DNA from: an uncultured Campylobacter sp.
GTDB taxonomy: Bacteria > Campylobacterota > Campylobacteria > Campylobacterales > Campylobacteraceae
Direction of reading: 5' to 3'
Assembly: GCF_963526985.1 (NCBI RefSeq)
Contig: NZ_CAURPW010000001.1
Coordinates: 62,001-126,000, forward strand
DNA: 64,000 nt
Below the pieces are notes generated by a model. The model searched no databases. It was not told the DNA's origin and saw only the letters and a list, made by a program, of their open reading frames with translations. Below are positions 35,634-44,168 of the stretch, piece after piece; position 1 is the stretch's first letter; each line of letters starts with the position of its first letter. Position numbers and translations under genes: made by a program.

Positions 35634-36203
35634 TTGGAGAAATTTAAAGAAAAAATCAAAAACTCATATTTATATGTAGTTTTTATAAAAAGGGGATTTT
35701 ACGGTAACGGCTCTGCCTTAAGAAGTATCTTTTCGGCATTTTTGATGGCTATGGTCGGTTTGTGTTTTACTTTGATCCTGTTTGTTATCAAGGATATGGT
35801 CTTTTATAGCGATTTTAAACCGCTAAACGAACTAACGAAAAACGTAGGGACGGTGGAGTCTGCAAACTACGGTCTAAAAGGCGACGGAAAGCTAAAACTG
35901 AGGCTAGACGACGGCCGGGCGGTATCATACTACATAGATAGCAGAGATGACGATAAATATAGACCGCTCATAAAAAAGAGGGCGGTTATATATAGCAAGG
36001 TAATGCCGCTAGGTAACGAAATCTTGCAGCTAGAAGACGATGCGGGCAAGGTTTACGTCAAATATAGCTACGAAGATGAACTGCAAACGCCCCAGAAAAA
36101 CATGGATCTTATCTACGCATGCTTAAAAATAGCCGCCTTTTTTCTATTTATAGTGTGGTTTTTAAATCGTAAGGATTTTGCGAAAGCCGAGGGTAAAAAG
36201 TAA
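35634..36203 (+). CDS. uncharacterised two-helix membrane protein with periplasmic domain
   Basis: 189 residues, TTG start 35634 close behind the EamA-like stop. One hydrophobic segment at about 35-60, a ~90-residue mostly beta domain (TVESANYGLKGDGKLKLRLDDGR...), and a second segment at about 160-180. Pattern fits an inner-membrane protein with a periplasmic soluble domain. No family recognised. Confidence 0.72.
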   Translation: MEKFKEKIKNSYLYVVFIKRGFYGNGSALRSIFSAFLMAMVGLCFTLILFVIKDMVFYSDFKPLNELTKNVGTVESANYGLKGDGKLKLRLDDGRAVSYYIDSRDDDKYRPLIKKRAVIYSKVMPLGNEILQLEDDAGKVYVKYSYEDELQTPQKNMDLIYACLKIAAFFLFIVWFLNRKDFAKAEGKK

Positions 36204-36564
36204 AATTTAGCGGTATGCGCCGGCTTAAGAGATGTTTTTGGCTGTTGTTTTTTGAGCGGGGATTTGGACGATAAATTTTGCTATTTTTAAAATTTTTGCT
36301 GCCCGGCAAGATGGCGTAAACGGCCAAAGCGGCGCAGTTTTCGGTCAAATTTGCATTTTTGTTTGCGGTTTAAATTTGTTTTTACCTTTTTGCGGATAGA
36401 TTTTCGCCTCAAATTTACCGGTAACTTTGTGTTTAAATTTGAGTTTTGAAGCGGTATAAATTTTCGCTACAACTCGCGTTAGCAATAATACCTTACGTCG
36501 TTTTATATGCCATCTAAAAGCATTAGCTCATTTAGTTTTAGCTTCACACCGTAAAAATGCGGAA
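36204..36564. other. intergenic region between convergent genes
   Basis: 361 bp between the ends of the two-helix membrane protein and the ankyrin protein. Many AAATTT words, no gene and no strong terminator recognised. Confidence 0.4.
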
Positions 36565-37329
36565 TCAGTTCGATTTTTGTCGTAAAGTCGCATACCACTT
36601 GTATTTTGCGATTATTTTTCTTAGCCTAGCCGCGTTTTTCACGCCCTCAAATTTACCTTCGCAGTACTGTCTTGCGCTCGTTCCGGCGTCGTTTATCGCG
36701 TCCAAGTCGGCGCCCGCCGAGAGCAACAGCTCAAAAATCCTCTCGCTATCGCAAAAACATGCGCGTTGTATTGGCGTGAAACCGTCTTGGCCGTGCAGAT
36801 TTGCATCCGCGCCTTTATTTAGCAGTATTTCCACGGCATATTCATCTACGTCCGCAATCGCTAAGTTTAAAATCGTTTCGCCGTTCGCGTCTTTTTGATT
36901 GGGCGAGACGATTTTACTATCAAATTTGCTCTTTAGAGCGAATTTCTCGTAAACCTTGTCCACTAAGTCGCAAACTATAGCACCGCGTAGCTGCACAAGA
37001 TACGCACCGAACGTAAAACCTCCAAAATTCGGCTCGTAACCGTGACTACGCGAGATCTCTTTGCTTTTGTATTTGACCGGTTGCAGTACCCGTCCGTACG
37101 GTCCGTCGCATGGTTCGTAGCGAAAATATATCGCCGAAATTCCCGTCACGACACCCGTTATCTCGTACTCTTCTCCGCCGTGCGCCTTGTAAGAGTAGTC
37201 GGCATCCTTGAAGATGAAATCCGAATCCGCTTTAAATTTTGCCGTATACCAATTTACCTCGTCGCCGAGCTTAAACGCATCGCCGCAGCACTCCATTTGC
37301 CAGTTGTCGTAGAATATTTTTAGATCCAT
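36565..37329 (-). CDS. DUF6578-like / ankyrin-repeat protein
   Basis: 254 residues. The N-terminal ~110 residues (IFYDNWQMECCGDAFKLGDEVNW) match the DUF6578 pattern 'V.dWQmqccG.pF.vGd.V.W'; the C-terminal ~110 hold three ankyrin repeats (NGETILNLAIADVDEYAVEILLNKGADANLHG, then GFTPIQRACFCDSERIFELLLSAGADLDAI). The combination suggests a regulatory or binding protein of unknown target. No signal peptide. The corresponding C. jejuni locus near acnB also carries an ankyrin protein, from memory. Confidence 0.85.
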   Translation of the reverse strand: MDLKIFYDNWQMECCGDAFKLGDEVNWYTAKFKADSDFIFKDADYSYKAHGGEEYEITGVVTGISAIYFRYEPCDGPYGRVLQPVKYKSKEISRSHGYEPNFGGFTFGAYLVQLRGAIVCDLVDKVYEKFALKSKFDSKIVSPNQKDANGETILNLAIADVDEYAVEILLNKGADANLHGQDGFTPIQRACFCDSERIFELLLSAGADLDAINDAGTSARQYCEGKFEGVKNAARLRKIIAKYKWYATLRQKSN

Positions 37330-37576
37330 TTTTTCCCTTTTAAATTCGTCGCGATTTTACCGAGCGAGCTAAATTTGTCGCAAATTTTATCAAAACGGCG
37401 TAGTTAAAGAGATAAATTTAGTATCCGTTTTGTCTTGCTTTGGCGCTAAAGCGGAGCGATTCCGTATATGAAAAAACGGTGCCGCGCTTCGTGTAGTCAG
37501 GCTTAAGTTTAACTAAAATTAAGCCGTCAATTTTGCGCTTGTTTGGATGAATTTACACCGTTAAATTTTAAAGATG

Positions 37577-38044
37577 CTAAACTTTATCTTTAAATTTCGC
37601 TTCATGCTCCAAAAGCCAAATTTTGGTCGCTAGCCCTTCTCCGCCGCTGTATCCGCCAAGGCCGTTTGAGGCGACGACTCTGTGGCAGGGCACGATGATG
37701 GGAATTTTGTTTTTTGCGTTTGCCGAGCCTGCCGCGCGAAACGCCCTCGGTCGCCCAGTCATCGCTGCCAGCTGGGCGTACGTGACGCGCTCGCCATACG
37801 GTATCTTTTGCAGATTTTCGTAAACGCACCTTTGAAACGCCGTGCCGCCGATATTTAGCCGCGTTTTAAAGGTTTTAAGCTCACCTTTAAAATAGCTTTC
37901 AAGCTCGCTTAAACAAATCTTTAAATTTACGTCCGTTACGTCCGTGCGGACTAAATCTCGAACGAAATTTAGCTCGCAAACCCCGTTTTCGTCGCCGCAA
38001 ATCTCCAAAACGCCGATAGGCGAGTCAAAATACGCTTTTTGCAT
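37577..38044 (-). CDS. ogt: methylated-DNA-protein-cysteine methyltransferase
   Basis: Suicide repair of O6-methylguanine. The PCHRV motif with acceptor Cys appears as IIVPCHRVVASNGLGGYSGG; the helix-turn-helix region GERVTYAQLAAMTGRPRAFRA is the DNA-binding wing. 155 residues, short form without Ada domain. Divergent from acnB across 86 bp. Confidence 0.96.
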   Translation of the reverse strand: MQKAYFDSPIGVLEICGDENGVCELNFVRDLVRTDVTDVNLKICLSELESYFKGELKTFKTRLNIGGTAFQRCVYENLQKIPYGERVTYAQLAAMTGRPRAFRAAGSANAKNKIPIIVPCHRVVASNGLGGYSGGEGLATKIWLLEHEAKFKDKV

Positions 38045-38130
38045 CGTAATTCCTTAAAATCAAGTGCTTAAATTTAGCCAAATTTCGCTTTGTTTTGCTA
38101 AAATTACGTAAATTTTAATAAGGATAAACG

Positions 38131-40884
38131 ATGGATTTTTTTACCGAATACGAAAAACATGTAAAAGAGCGCGAGACCCTAGGCGTGCCGCCGCTACCGC
38201 TAAACGAGGAACAAACGAGGAAGGTTTGCGAGCTTTTAAAGCTCGAAAGCGCGCACGAGAGGGAGTGTTTAGGCTTGCTCTCAGGACGCGTACCGCCGAT
38301 GGAGCCGGGCGGCGAAGGCGAAGCGATTATCGCCGCAAGGCTAGACGAAAATCAAAAGAGGATAAAGCGGCTCGTAAATTTGCTCGCAAATCGCGTTAAT
38401 CCGGGCGTAGACGACGCGGCAAAGGTAAAGGCGGAGTTTTTAAACGAGATTATAAATCACGGGCTTGAGATAAGCGGCCTTGACAAAATCGCCGCCGTAA
38501 ATTTACTGCGGCCGATGCTTGGCGGATACAGCGTCATCGTGCTACTTGAAAGCCTAAAAAACGCCGACGAGGCCGTAGCGCAGGCCGCCTGTAACGTGCT
38601 AAAAGAGACGATTTTTGTGCATGATTATTTTAACGACGTAGCGCAGCTTGCTAAAAGCAATAAATTTGCGCTAGAAGTCTTGCGCTCGTGGGCGGAGGCC
38701 GAGTGGTTTAAGGCGCGCGGGAGCCTGCCTAGGCGTATCAGAGCGGCAATCTTTAAGGTTGCGGGCGAAACCAACACCGACGATCTAAGTCCGGCTAGCG
38801 AGGCATACACGCGCTCGGATATCCCGCTACACGCAAACGCGATGCTAGTTAAGCGTCAGCCTGGTAGCCTAGAAATGATTGGCGAGCTTAAAAAAAGCGG
38901 GCTCGAGGTCGTCTACGCAGGCGACGTCGTGGGCACGGGCAGTAGCCGAAAGAGCGGCATAAACTCCATCCAGTGGCACCTCGGGCGCGAGATAGAGGGC
39001 GTGCCGAACAAAAAAACGGGCGGCATCGTAATAGGCACGGCGATCGCTCCGATATTTTTTAACACCGCCGAGGATAGCGGCGCGCTGCCGATCGTAGCCG
39101 ACGTAAGCGCGCTAGAAACGGGCGACGTGGTGGACATCTACCCGTATGCGGGCGAGATATTGCGCGTCGGGCGGGTAAATTTGAGCACCGAGGGTAAATT
39201 TGACGGAGTAGAAATTTACGGCGAAGCTAAATTTGAAAATTTAAACGAAAATGCTAAGCCCGAAGGCGAGCCGGTCGCTCGTTTTACGCTTGTGCCAAAC
39301 ACGATATTTGACGAGATCAGGGCGGGCGGGCGCATACCGCTCATCATCGGTCGCTCGCTTTGCGGTAAGGCTAGAGCGGCGCTAAATTTGGGCGCGGAGG
39401 ATATCTTTGCAAAGCCGTCGCAGCCGCAAACGAACGAGAGCGAGGGCTACACGCTAGCTCAAAAGATCGTGGGCAAGGCCTGCGGCGTGCCGGGTATCAG
39501 AGCTGGACAATACTGCGAACCTGCGACGCTAACTGTTGGCTCGCAGGACACCACCGGGCCGATGACGCGCGACGAGATCAAGGAGCTGGCAAGCCTCGGA
39601 TTTTCGGCAGATTTCGTGTTGCAGAGTTTTTGCCACACGGCGGCCTATCCAAAGCCTAGCGATCTTGAAACGCAAAGGACGCTGCCTAAATTTATGAGCT
39701 CGCGCGGCGGAGTGAGCCTAAGGCCCGGCGACGGCGTCATACACTCGTGGCTAAACCGAATGGTCCTGCCCGACAGCGTAGGCACCGGCGGCGACAGCCA
39801 TACGCGCTTTCCTATAGGCGTGAGCTTCCCCGCAGGTAGCGGGCTGGTGGCGTTTGCGGCCGTATCGGGAGCGATGCCGCTAAATATGCCAGACTCCGTG
39901 CTAGTAAGGTTTAGCGGGCAGCTACAAAAGGGCGTGACGCTACGCGATCTGGTAAACGCGATCCCATACTACGCGATCAAGCGCGGACTGCTCACGGTCG
40001 AAAAGAAAGGCAAGAAAAACGTATTTGCGGGTAAAATTTTAGAGATCGAAGGGCTGGAGGAGCTAAAAGTCGAGCAAGCCTTTGAGCTAAGCGACGCCTC
40101 GGCCGAGCGCTCTGCGGCGGCTTGCGCGGTAAATTTAAGCGAGCAGAGCGTCTGCGAATATGTCCGCTCAAACGTCGTTCTCATCGAGGCGATGATAGAG
40201 GCGGGCTACGAAAGTAGGGCGAGCCTGGAGCGCCGCGCGGCAAAAATGCGCGAGTGGCTAGCGGCGCCAAAGTTGCTGCGAGCCGACAAAAACGCGCGCT
40301 ACGCCGAGGTGATCGAGATAAATTTGGACGAGATAACCGAGCCCATCCTAGCCTGCCCGAACGACCCCGACGACGTCGCGACTCTGAGCGAAATTTTGGC
40401 TAGTAGTTCGCGCCCGCACAAGATCGACGAGGTATTTGTGGGTAGCTGTATGACCAATATCGGCCACTACCGCGCGCTTGGCGAGGCCCTGCGTGGGCTT
40501 GGGACGTTGCCCGCTCGCCTTTGGATCGCGCCGCCTACCAAGATGGATCAGGCGCTGCTAGAAAAAGAGGGCTACTACGATATATTCCGCGCGGCGGGCG
40601 CTCGCACGGAGGTGCCGGGCTGCTCGCTTTGCATGGGTAACCAAGCCCGCGTGAACGACGGCGCGACGGTATTTTCGACCTCGACGCGAAATTTCGATAA
40701 CCGAATGGGTATGGGCGCGCGCGTCTATCTAGGCAGCGCCGAGCTAGCGGCCGTTTGCGCCGTGCTTGGCAGGCTACCTAGCGTCTTTGAATACATGAGC
40801 ATCGTACCCCAAAAGCTTGCGGGTAAAGAGGCGCAGATCTACCGCTATCTAAATTTTAACGAGATAGAAAATTTTAAAATTTAG
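38131..40884 (+). CDS. acnB: bifunctional aconitate hydratase 2 / 2-methylisocitrate dehydratase
   Basis: TCA cycle aconitase of the B type, 917 residues (usual ~865). Swivelling HEAT-like N-terminal domain, then the catalytic core. The cluster Cys residues lie in VGSCMTNIGH and PGCSLCMGNQA, and GTGGDSHTRFP carries substrate contacts. The extra length includes a hydrophilic insert at about 350-375 (STEGKFDGVEIYGEAKFE...), encoded at 39176-39245 by a run of AAATTT words. Strong match; also an mRNA-binding regulator in other bacteria. AAGGAT site before ATG 38131. Confidence 0.96.
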   Translation: MDFFTEYEKHVKERETLGVPPLPLNEEQTRKVCELLKLESAHERECLGLLSGRVPPMEPGGEGEAIIAARLDENQKRIKRLVNLLANRVNPGVDDAAKVKAEFLNEIINHGLEISGLDKIAAVNLLRPMLGGYSVIVLLESLKNADEAVAQAACNVLKETIFVHDYFNDVAQLAKSNKFALEVLRSWAEAEWFKARGSLPRRIRAAIFKVAGETNTDDLSPASEAYTRSDIPLHANAMLVKRQPGSLEMIGELKKSGLEVVYAGDVVGTGSSRKSGINSIQWHLGREIEGVPNKKTGGIVIGTAIAPIFFNTAEDSGALPIVADVSALETGDVVDIYPYAGEILRVGRVNLSTEGKFDGVEIYGEAKFENLNENAKPEGEPVARFTLVPNTIFDEIRAGGRIPLIIGRSLCGKARAALNLGAEDIFAKPSQPQTNESEGYTLAQKIVGKACGVPGIRAGQYCEPATLTVGSQDTTGPMTRDEIKELASLGFSADFVLQSFCHTAAYPKPSDLETQRTLPKFMSSRGGVSLRPGDGVIHSWLNRMVLPDSVGTGGDSHTRFPIGVSFPAGSGLVAFAAVSGAMPLNMPDSVLVRFSGQLQKGVTLRDLVNAIPYYAIKRGLLTVEKKGKKNVFAGKILEIEGLEELKVEQAFELSDASAERSAAACAVNLSEQSVCEYVRSNVVLIEAMIEAGYESRASLERRAAKMREWLAAPKLLRADKNARYAEVIEINLDEITEPILACPNDPDDVATLSEILASSSRPHKIDEVFVGSCMTNIGHYRALGEALRGLGTLPARLWIAPPTKMDQALLEKEGYYDIFRAAGARTEVPGCSLCMGNQARVNDGATVFSTSTRNFDNRMGMGARVYLGSAELAAVCAVLGRLPSVFEYMSIVPQKLAGKEAQIYRYLNFNEIENFKI

Positions 40885-41044
40885 CGGTTTTGGGGCGGAA
40901 ATTTCGGCGTTAGCTTCGCTGTAAATTTTGCCAAAAACGGTTAAAATTGCGGCATGCGGGCCGTTTACGGATAGACGGCCTGGCTCTTACGGCGGCAATA
41001 TCGCCAGGCGCGAAAAAACCGCCGATGATATCTCTTTTGTATTT

Positions 41045-41635
41045 ATGCGAATTTTAGACGACTATAAGTTTTCCTGTATGGTTGCAGTATCATATCTAAA
41101 CTCTACTTCGCTACGCCCGTAACTTTTCAGGAGGTAGTAACAAAGTAAGTCGCAGCTAAAAGGTTTTCTATGCCGTTAATATGATTTTTACCATTTGCCT
41201 CTTATAAGGTAGCAAGCGTAGCTAAAGAATGCTTTACTCTATAATGAGCTTTGGCTCCTTAACCTACTAATTCGCCATAAACTTTCCAGCAATCAAAATA
41301 TTTTACGCTCTCATTCAGATAGCTCTTATACTTAACTTCGCTATGAACACTAGTTCATTTATAGAGCAGTTTTAACTACCCAGGTATAAACTTTGCCGTC
41401 TCTTTTAAGTATATTTTGCTCTACTTCGCTACGTTTGTAGCTTTTCAAGACCTCGCACTCTTTAAACATCAAAAATTCTAAAATTTTTAGTTATTATGTT
41501 GATTGTTTTTTCTGATATGGTAGTAAATTCGGCTATTTTTACGGCTTCTATGTCAGATGAAAAATACCATAGAATTTCTCTAAATTTCTTTTCCGAAATT
41601 CTAGAACAGATTATATACTTATTTTTTAACCTCGT
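41045..41635 (-). pseudogene. IS1595/IS1016-type transposase remnant
   Basis: In the 954-bp gap after acnB the minus strand holds a fragmented transposase. A helix-turn-helix part (EKKFREILWYFSSDIEAVKI through TINIITKNFRIF) is encoded at 41480-41610. Then NILKRDGKVYTW at 41380-41418, YFDCWKVYGELV, HYRVKHS at 41226-41246, NGKNHINGIEN at 41163-41195 and EFRYDT at 41086-41103. The order matches the DDE domain of IS1595-family transposases (G(I/L)LKR.GKVYT.IV - D.W..Y..LV - HYRV.HS - HINGIEN - EFRYN). There are several stops, frame changes and a deletion where the first catalytic Asp (DESYFG) should be. Inverted ends were not found. Confidence 0.7.
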
Positions 41636-41815
41636 TACACTTTTTACTCACAAGAGCATCAATAAAATCATAGTTTTTGTACTTGTACTTTCTTTCTTTA
41701 GAAAGAACTTCTTTGAAGTTTTTGGGCCAAAATTTCAAGCAAAAAGTATTTGCATTGAAATTGGGTCTTAAAAAGTGAAGAGGCATAAAATTTAGAAGAT
41801 TTGAAAATAAAAGAC

Positions 41816-41833
41816 AAGCCCTAAAAAGGGCTT
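41816..41833 (-). terminator. rho-independent terminator of the rpsF-ssb-rpsR operon
   Basis: AAGCCC/GGGCTT arms (41816-41821 and 41828-41833) around a 6-nt loop directly after the rpsR stop on the minus strand, followed by GTCTTTTATTTTC as T-rich tail. This fits the end of the ribosomal operon. Confidence 0.75.
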
Positions 41834-41838
41834 AAAAA

Positions 41839-42099
41839 TTATAGTCCCTCAAAAGGGTTGGTCACCACGTTATCGCGATCGACTACGTAAGGTATCAATG
41901 CTGCTTGGCGAGCGCGCTTGATAGCCTTTTCTACCATCTCTTGGTATTTTTTAGAAGTGCCGGTTAGGCGTCTTGGCATGATTTTAAATCTCTCTGACAA
42001 GCAGTACTTCAAAAGCGAAGTATCCTTGTAGTCGATAAAATCTATCTTTGCCTCTGTAAATTTGCAGTATTTGCGTGAATATTTTCTTTTTTCAGCCAT
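41839..42099 (-). CDS. rpsR: 30S ribosomal protein S18
   Basis: 86 residues. Family marks FIDYKDTSLLKYCLSERFKIMPRRLTGTSKKYQEMVEKAIKRARQAALIPY are clear when read in pieces: DYKDTSLL, ILPRR-like KIMPRRLTGTS and RARQAALIPY. S18 pairs with S6 in the 30S platform. It closes the rpsF-ssb-rpsR operon, 14 bp after ssb, and is followed by a terminator. Confidence 0.97.
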   Translation of the reverse strand: MAEKRKYSRKYCKFTEAKIDFIDYKDTSLLKYCLSERFKIMPRRLTGTSKKYQEMVEKAIKRARQAALIPYVVDRDNVVTNPFEGL

Positions 42100-42113
42100 T
42101 GTTTTTTCCTTAA

Positions 42114-42695
42114 TTAAAATGGTATGGTTTCGTCGCCGTCATCGTATTTGTCGGCATCTATATCTATTTCTCGGACGTTATCGCCGTAGTATTCGTCTTT
42201 TGGCTGTTGCTTTTGTTGCTGCGGTTTATTAAAATTTTGCCTTTGCGTGCCGTTTTGAGCATAGCTATTTTGCTGATTTTGTCCGCCTTGATAGCCGCCG
42301 CCGTAGCCGTTATTTTGGTAACCGCCTTGCTGATAGCCTTGATTACTATTTTGACTATATCCGCCTTGCTGTTGTCCTCCGCCTAGCATCTCCATATTTT
42401 CCACGCTGATCGTGTGCTTGCTTCTATTTTGTCCGTTATTGTCCGTCCACTGGTCGAATTTTAAGCGGCCTTCTACTAGAAGCTTTGAGCCTTTGGAAAG
42501 ATATTGATTTGCTATTTCCGCTTGTTTTCCGAAAAATGTTATATCAATAAAGCACGTTTCTTCGCGTTTTTCGCCGTTTACGTTAAATTTTCTCGTCACG
42601 GCGATGGCGCTGTTGCCTATGGCTGCGCCCGCAGTCGTATATCTAAGCTCGATATCTCGTGTTAAATTTCCTACTAAAACGACTCTATTAAACAT
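42114..42695 (-). CDS. ssb: single-stranded DNA-binding protein
   Basis: 193 residues: OB-fold (about 1-105; FNRVVLVGNLTRDIELRYT, then WTDNNGQNRSKHTI), a Gly/Gln/Asn-rich flexible linker of ~65 residues with repeats of QGGYQ and YQGGQNQQN, and the acidic tip DDGDETIPF that binds partner proteins. It lies between rpsF and rpsR, the common arrangement. Also relevant to natural transformation together with dprA in this window. Confidence 0.97.
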   Translation of the reverse strand: MFNRVVLVGNLTRDIELRYTTAGAAIGNSAIAVTRKFNVNGEKREETCFIDITFFGKQAEIANQYLSKGSKLLVEGRLKFDQWTDNNGQNRSKHTISVENMEMLGGGQQQGGYSQNSNQGYQQGGYQNNGYGGGYQGGQNQQNSYAQNGTQRQNFNKPQQQKQQPKDEYYGDNVREIDIDADKYDDGDETIPF

Positions 42696-42704
42696 TTTTC
42701 GTCC

Positions 42705-43091
42705 TTATTCTTGCGCTGCCGGAGCTTCTTCTGCTTTGACTTTCGGTTCTTTTTTGTTTAGTTTGATGCCCTTGCTCATCTTTTCCCAAGCGGCGATCTC
42801 TTTTTTGTTTTCAAATTTGACCGTTAAGAATTTGATGATCTCTTCGGTGATTCTTATGATACGCTCGACTTCTGCGATAGCTTGAGTCGGAGCCTCGAAA
42901 TACACGACGAAATAAGTTCCGCGCTCGTATTTTTTTACGGTATAGGCTAATTTTCTAGTACCCATAGACTGCACAGACGCGATATTTGCGCCGTTTTTGG
43001 TTAGGATTTCTTTAATGAAATCAACTTTTGCGCTTACTTCTTCTTCCGTCAAAGTAGGCTTCAAAATGAATAAAAGCTCGTAATGCTTCAT
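42705..43091 (-). CDS. rpsF: 30S ribosomal protein S6
   Basis: 128 residues; HYELLFILKPTLTEEE at the start and YERGTYFVVYFEAPT identify S6. A Lys/Glu/Ala-rich tail of ~30 residues (KEPKVKAEEAPAAQE) extends the core. First gene of rpsF-ssb-rpsR. Strong AAGGAG site; the leader carries a hairpin that may be the S6:S18 autoregulation site. Confidence 0.97.
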   Translation of the reverse strand: MKHYELLFILKPTLTEEEVSAKVDFIKEILTKNGANIASVQSMGTRKLAYTVKKYERGTYFVVYFEAPTQAIAEVERIIRITEEIIKFLTVKFENKKEIAAWEKMSKGIKLNKKEPKVKAEEAPAAQE

Positions 43092-43113
43092 TGATTCTCC
43101 TTGTGGGTATTAA

Positions 43114-43139
43114 GCTCGTTTGCGCGGTTGCAAACGGGC
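43114..43139 (-). promoter_or_regulatory. leader hairpin of rpsF, candidate S6:S18 binding site
   Basis: In the minus-strand mRNA leader, arms GTTTGC/GCAAAC (7 bp counting C-G, plus strand 43117-43123 and 43130-43136) close a loop AACCGC just 25 nt before rpsF. The S6:S18 complex in many bacteria represses its own operon through a leader hairpin with an unpaired CCG, mimicking its 16S rRNA site. The CCG here is in the loop. Inference from pattern and position. Confidence 0.45.
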
Positions 43140-43181
43140 AAGGAAGTCTTTCGACAAGAGCTGATTTTATCTTTTTTTTAC

Positions 43182-44168
43182 TTAATATTTGCTGTTTTTG
43201 CCGATAAGATTTTGTAGGCCCAGCACGCAGGAGAGTAGGAAAGTTTTTTTATCGAGCGCAGAGTTTGTTTTTAGTTCAAATTCCGCCAAATTTAACGCGG
43301 TAAATATTTCTTTATACGCTTTTAAATTTACTGCCAGACACTGCCTCTTTAGTTCGTTTGCGACGTTTGGTGGCGGCGCATAGCCGAGCATTTCTTTTAT
43401 GTCGAATTTACCTGTTATTTTGATGCCGGCATGCAGTTTAAAGAGTCTAAAAAAAGCGCGGTAAAGCGAGTTTATAAATAAAATTTCATTAAAATTTCCA
43501 TCGTCCGCACAGGAGAAAAAATCGGCTCTGATATCTTTTAGCGCGATAAATTTATCGAAAAAATCGTCAAAACTCACGCTTGATAGCGAAAAGACCAAGC
43601 TTCTTACGATATTTTCGTTTATAGGCTCGTTTAGGGAAGCTAGTTTATTTAGCTCGCTTGCGGCTAGATATAAATTTTCGTTATGTATGCGGTAGAGTTC
43701 AAAAAGCGCGTTTTTTGTAATATTTAGGTTCATTTTTGCGGCTTGTCTGCCGAGTAAATTTACGGCTTCTTCAGGCGAGCCCGGTTTAAAAAATCTTGCA
43801 AAATTTACCCCGAAAGCCTTTTGCGTATCAAAAACGGCTTTGGCGTCGGACTCAAAAAGCTCGAAAATGAATGCGCCGCCGTTTTTGCAACCCTCTATCA
43901 GGATTTTTAGCTCTTTTGCGGGGATTTTTTTATCGCTTTTTACGTGTAAAAGTGGGCTACCGCCAAATAGCGAAGGCTCGCAAAGGTGGATGCGCGCAGC
44001 CTCAAAATCGTACTCGTCGTAGTAAAGGCTCAAAATTTCAAAATCTTTAAATTTGGCTAAAATTTCCTTCGCAAAAAGCTCGATTTGGTATTCGTCTGCG
44101 CCGTAAAGCAAGAAATAATTTGGAAATTTAGCCGAATTTAGCGCGGCCTCGAGCTCTTTTCTATACAT
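43182..44168 (-). CDS. holA: DNA polymerase III subunit delta
   Basis: Clamp-loader subunit that opens the sliding clamp. 328 residues with the divergent epsilonproteobacterial pattern: FPNYFLLYGADEYQIELFAK at the start (position of the lost P-loop), then EEAVNLLGRQAAKMNLNITKNALFEL, the lid/collar region. It follows rnr with an 8-bp overlap (44161-44168), the arrangement known in C. jejuni. Confidence rests on position as well as sequence. Confidence 0.9.
   Translation of the reverse strand: MYRKELEAALNSAKFPNYFLLYGADEYQIELFAKEILAKFKDFEILSLYYDEYDFEAARIHLCEPSLFGGSPLLHVKSDKKIPAKELKILIEGCKNGGAFIFELFESDAKAVFDTQKAFGVNFARFFKPGSPEEAVNLLGRQAAKMNLNITKNALFELYRIHNENLYLAASELNKLASLNEPINENIVRSLVFSLSSVSFDDFFDKFIALKDIRADFFSCADDGNFNEILFINSLYRAFFRLFKLHAGIKITGKFDIKEMLGYAPPPNVANELKRQCLAVNLKAYKEIFTALNLAEFELKTNSALDKKTFLLSCVLGLQNLIGKNSKY

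Noticed and set aside
41496..41771. 91-codon plus-strand ORF in the gap after acnB
   Set aside because: The opposite strand carries the transposase relic there; the plus frame has no ribosome site or domain.
41619..41786. 55-codon minus-strand ORF beginning MPLHFLRP upstream of the transposase relic
   Set aside because: No ribosome site or recognised family; could be part of the element's flank but not supported as a gene.
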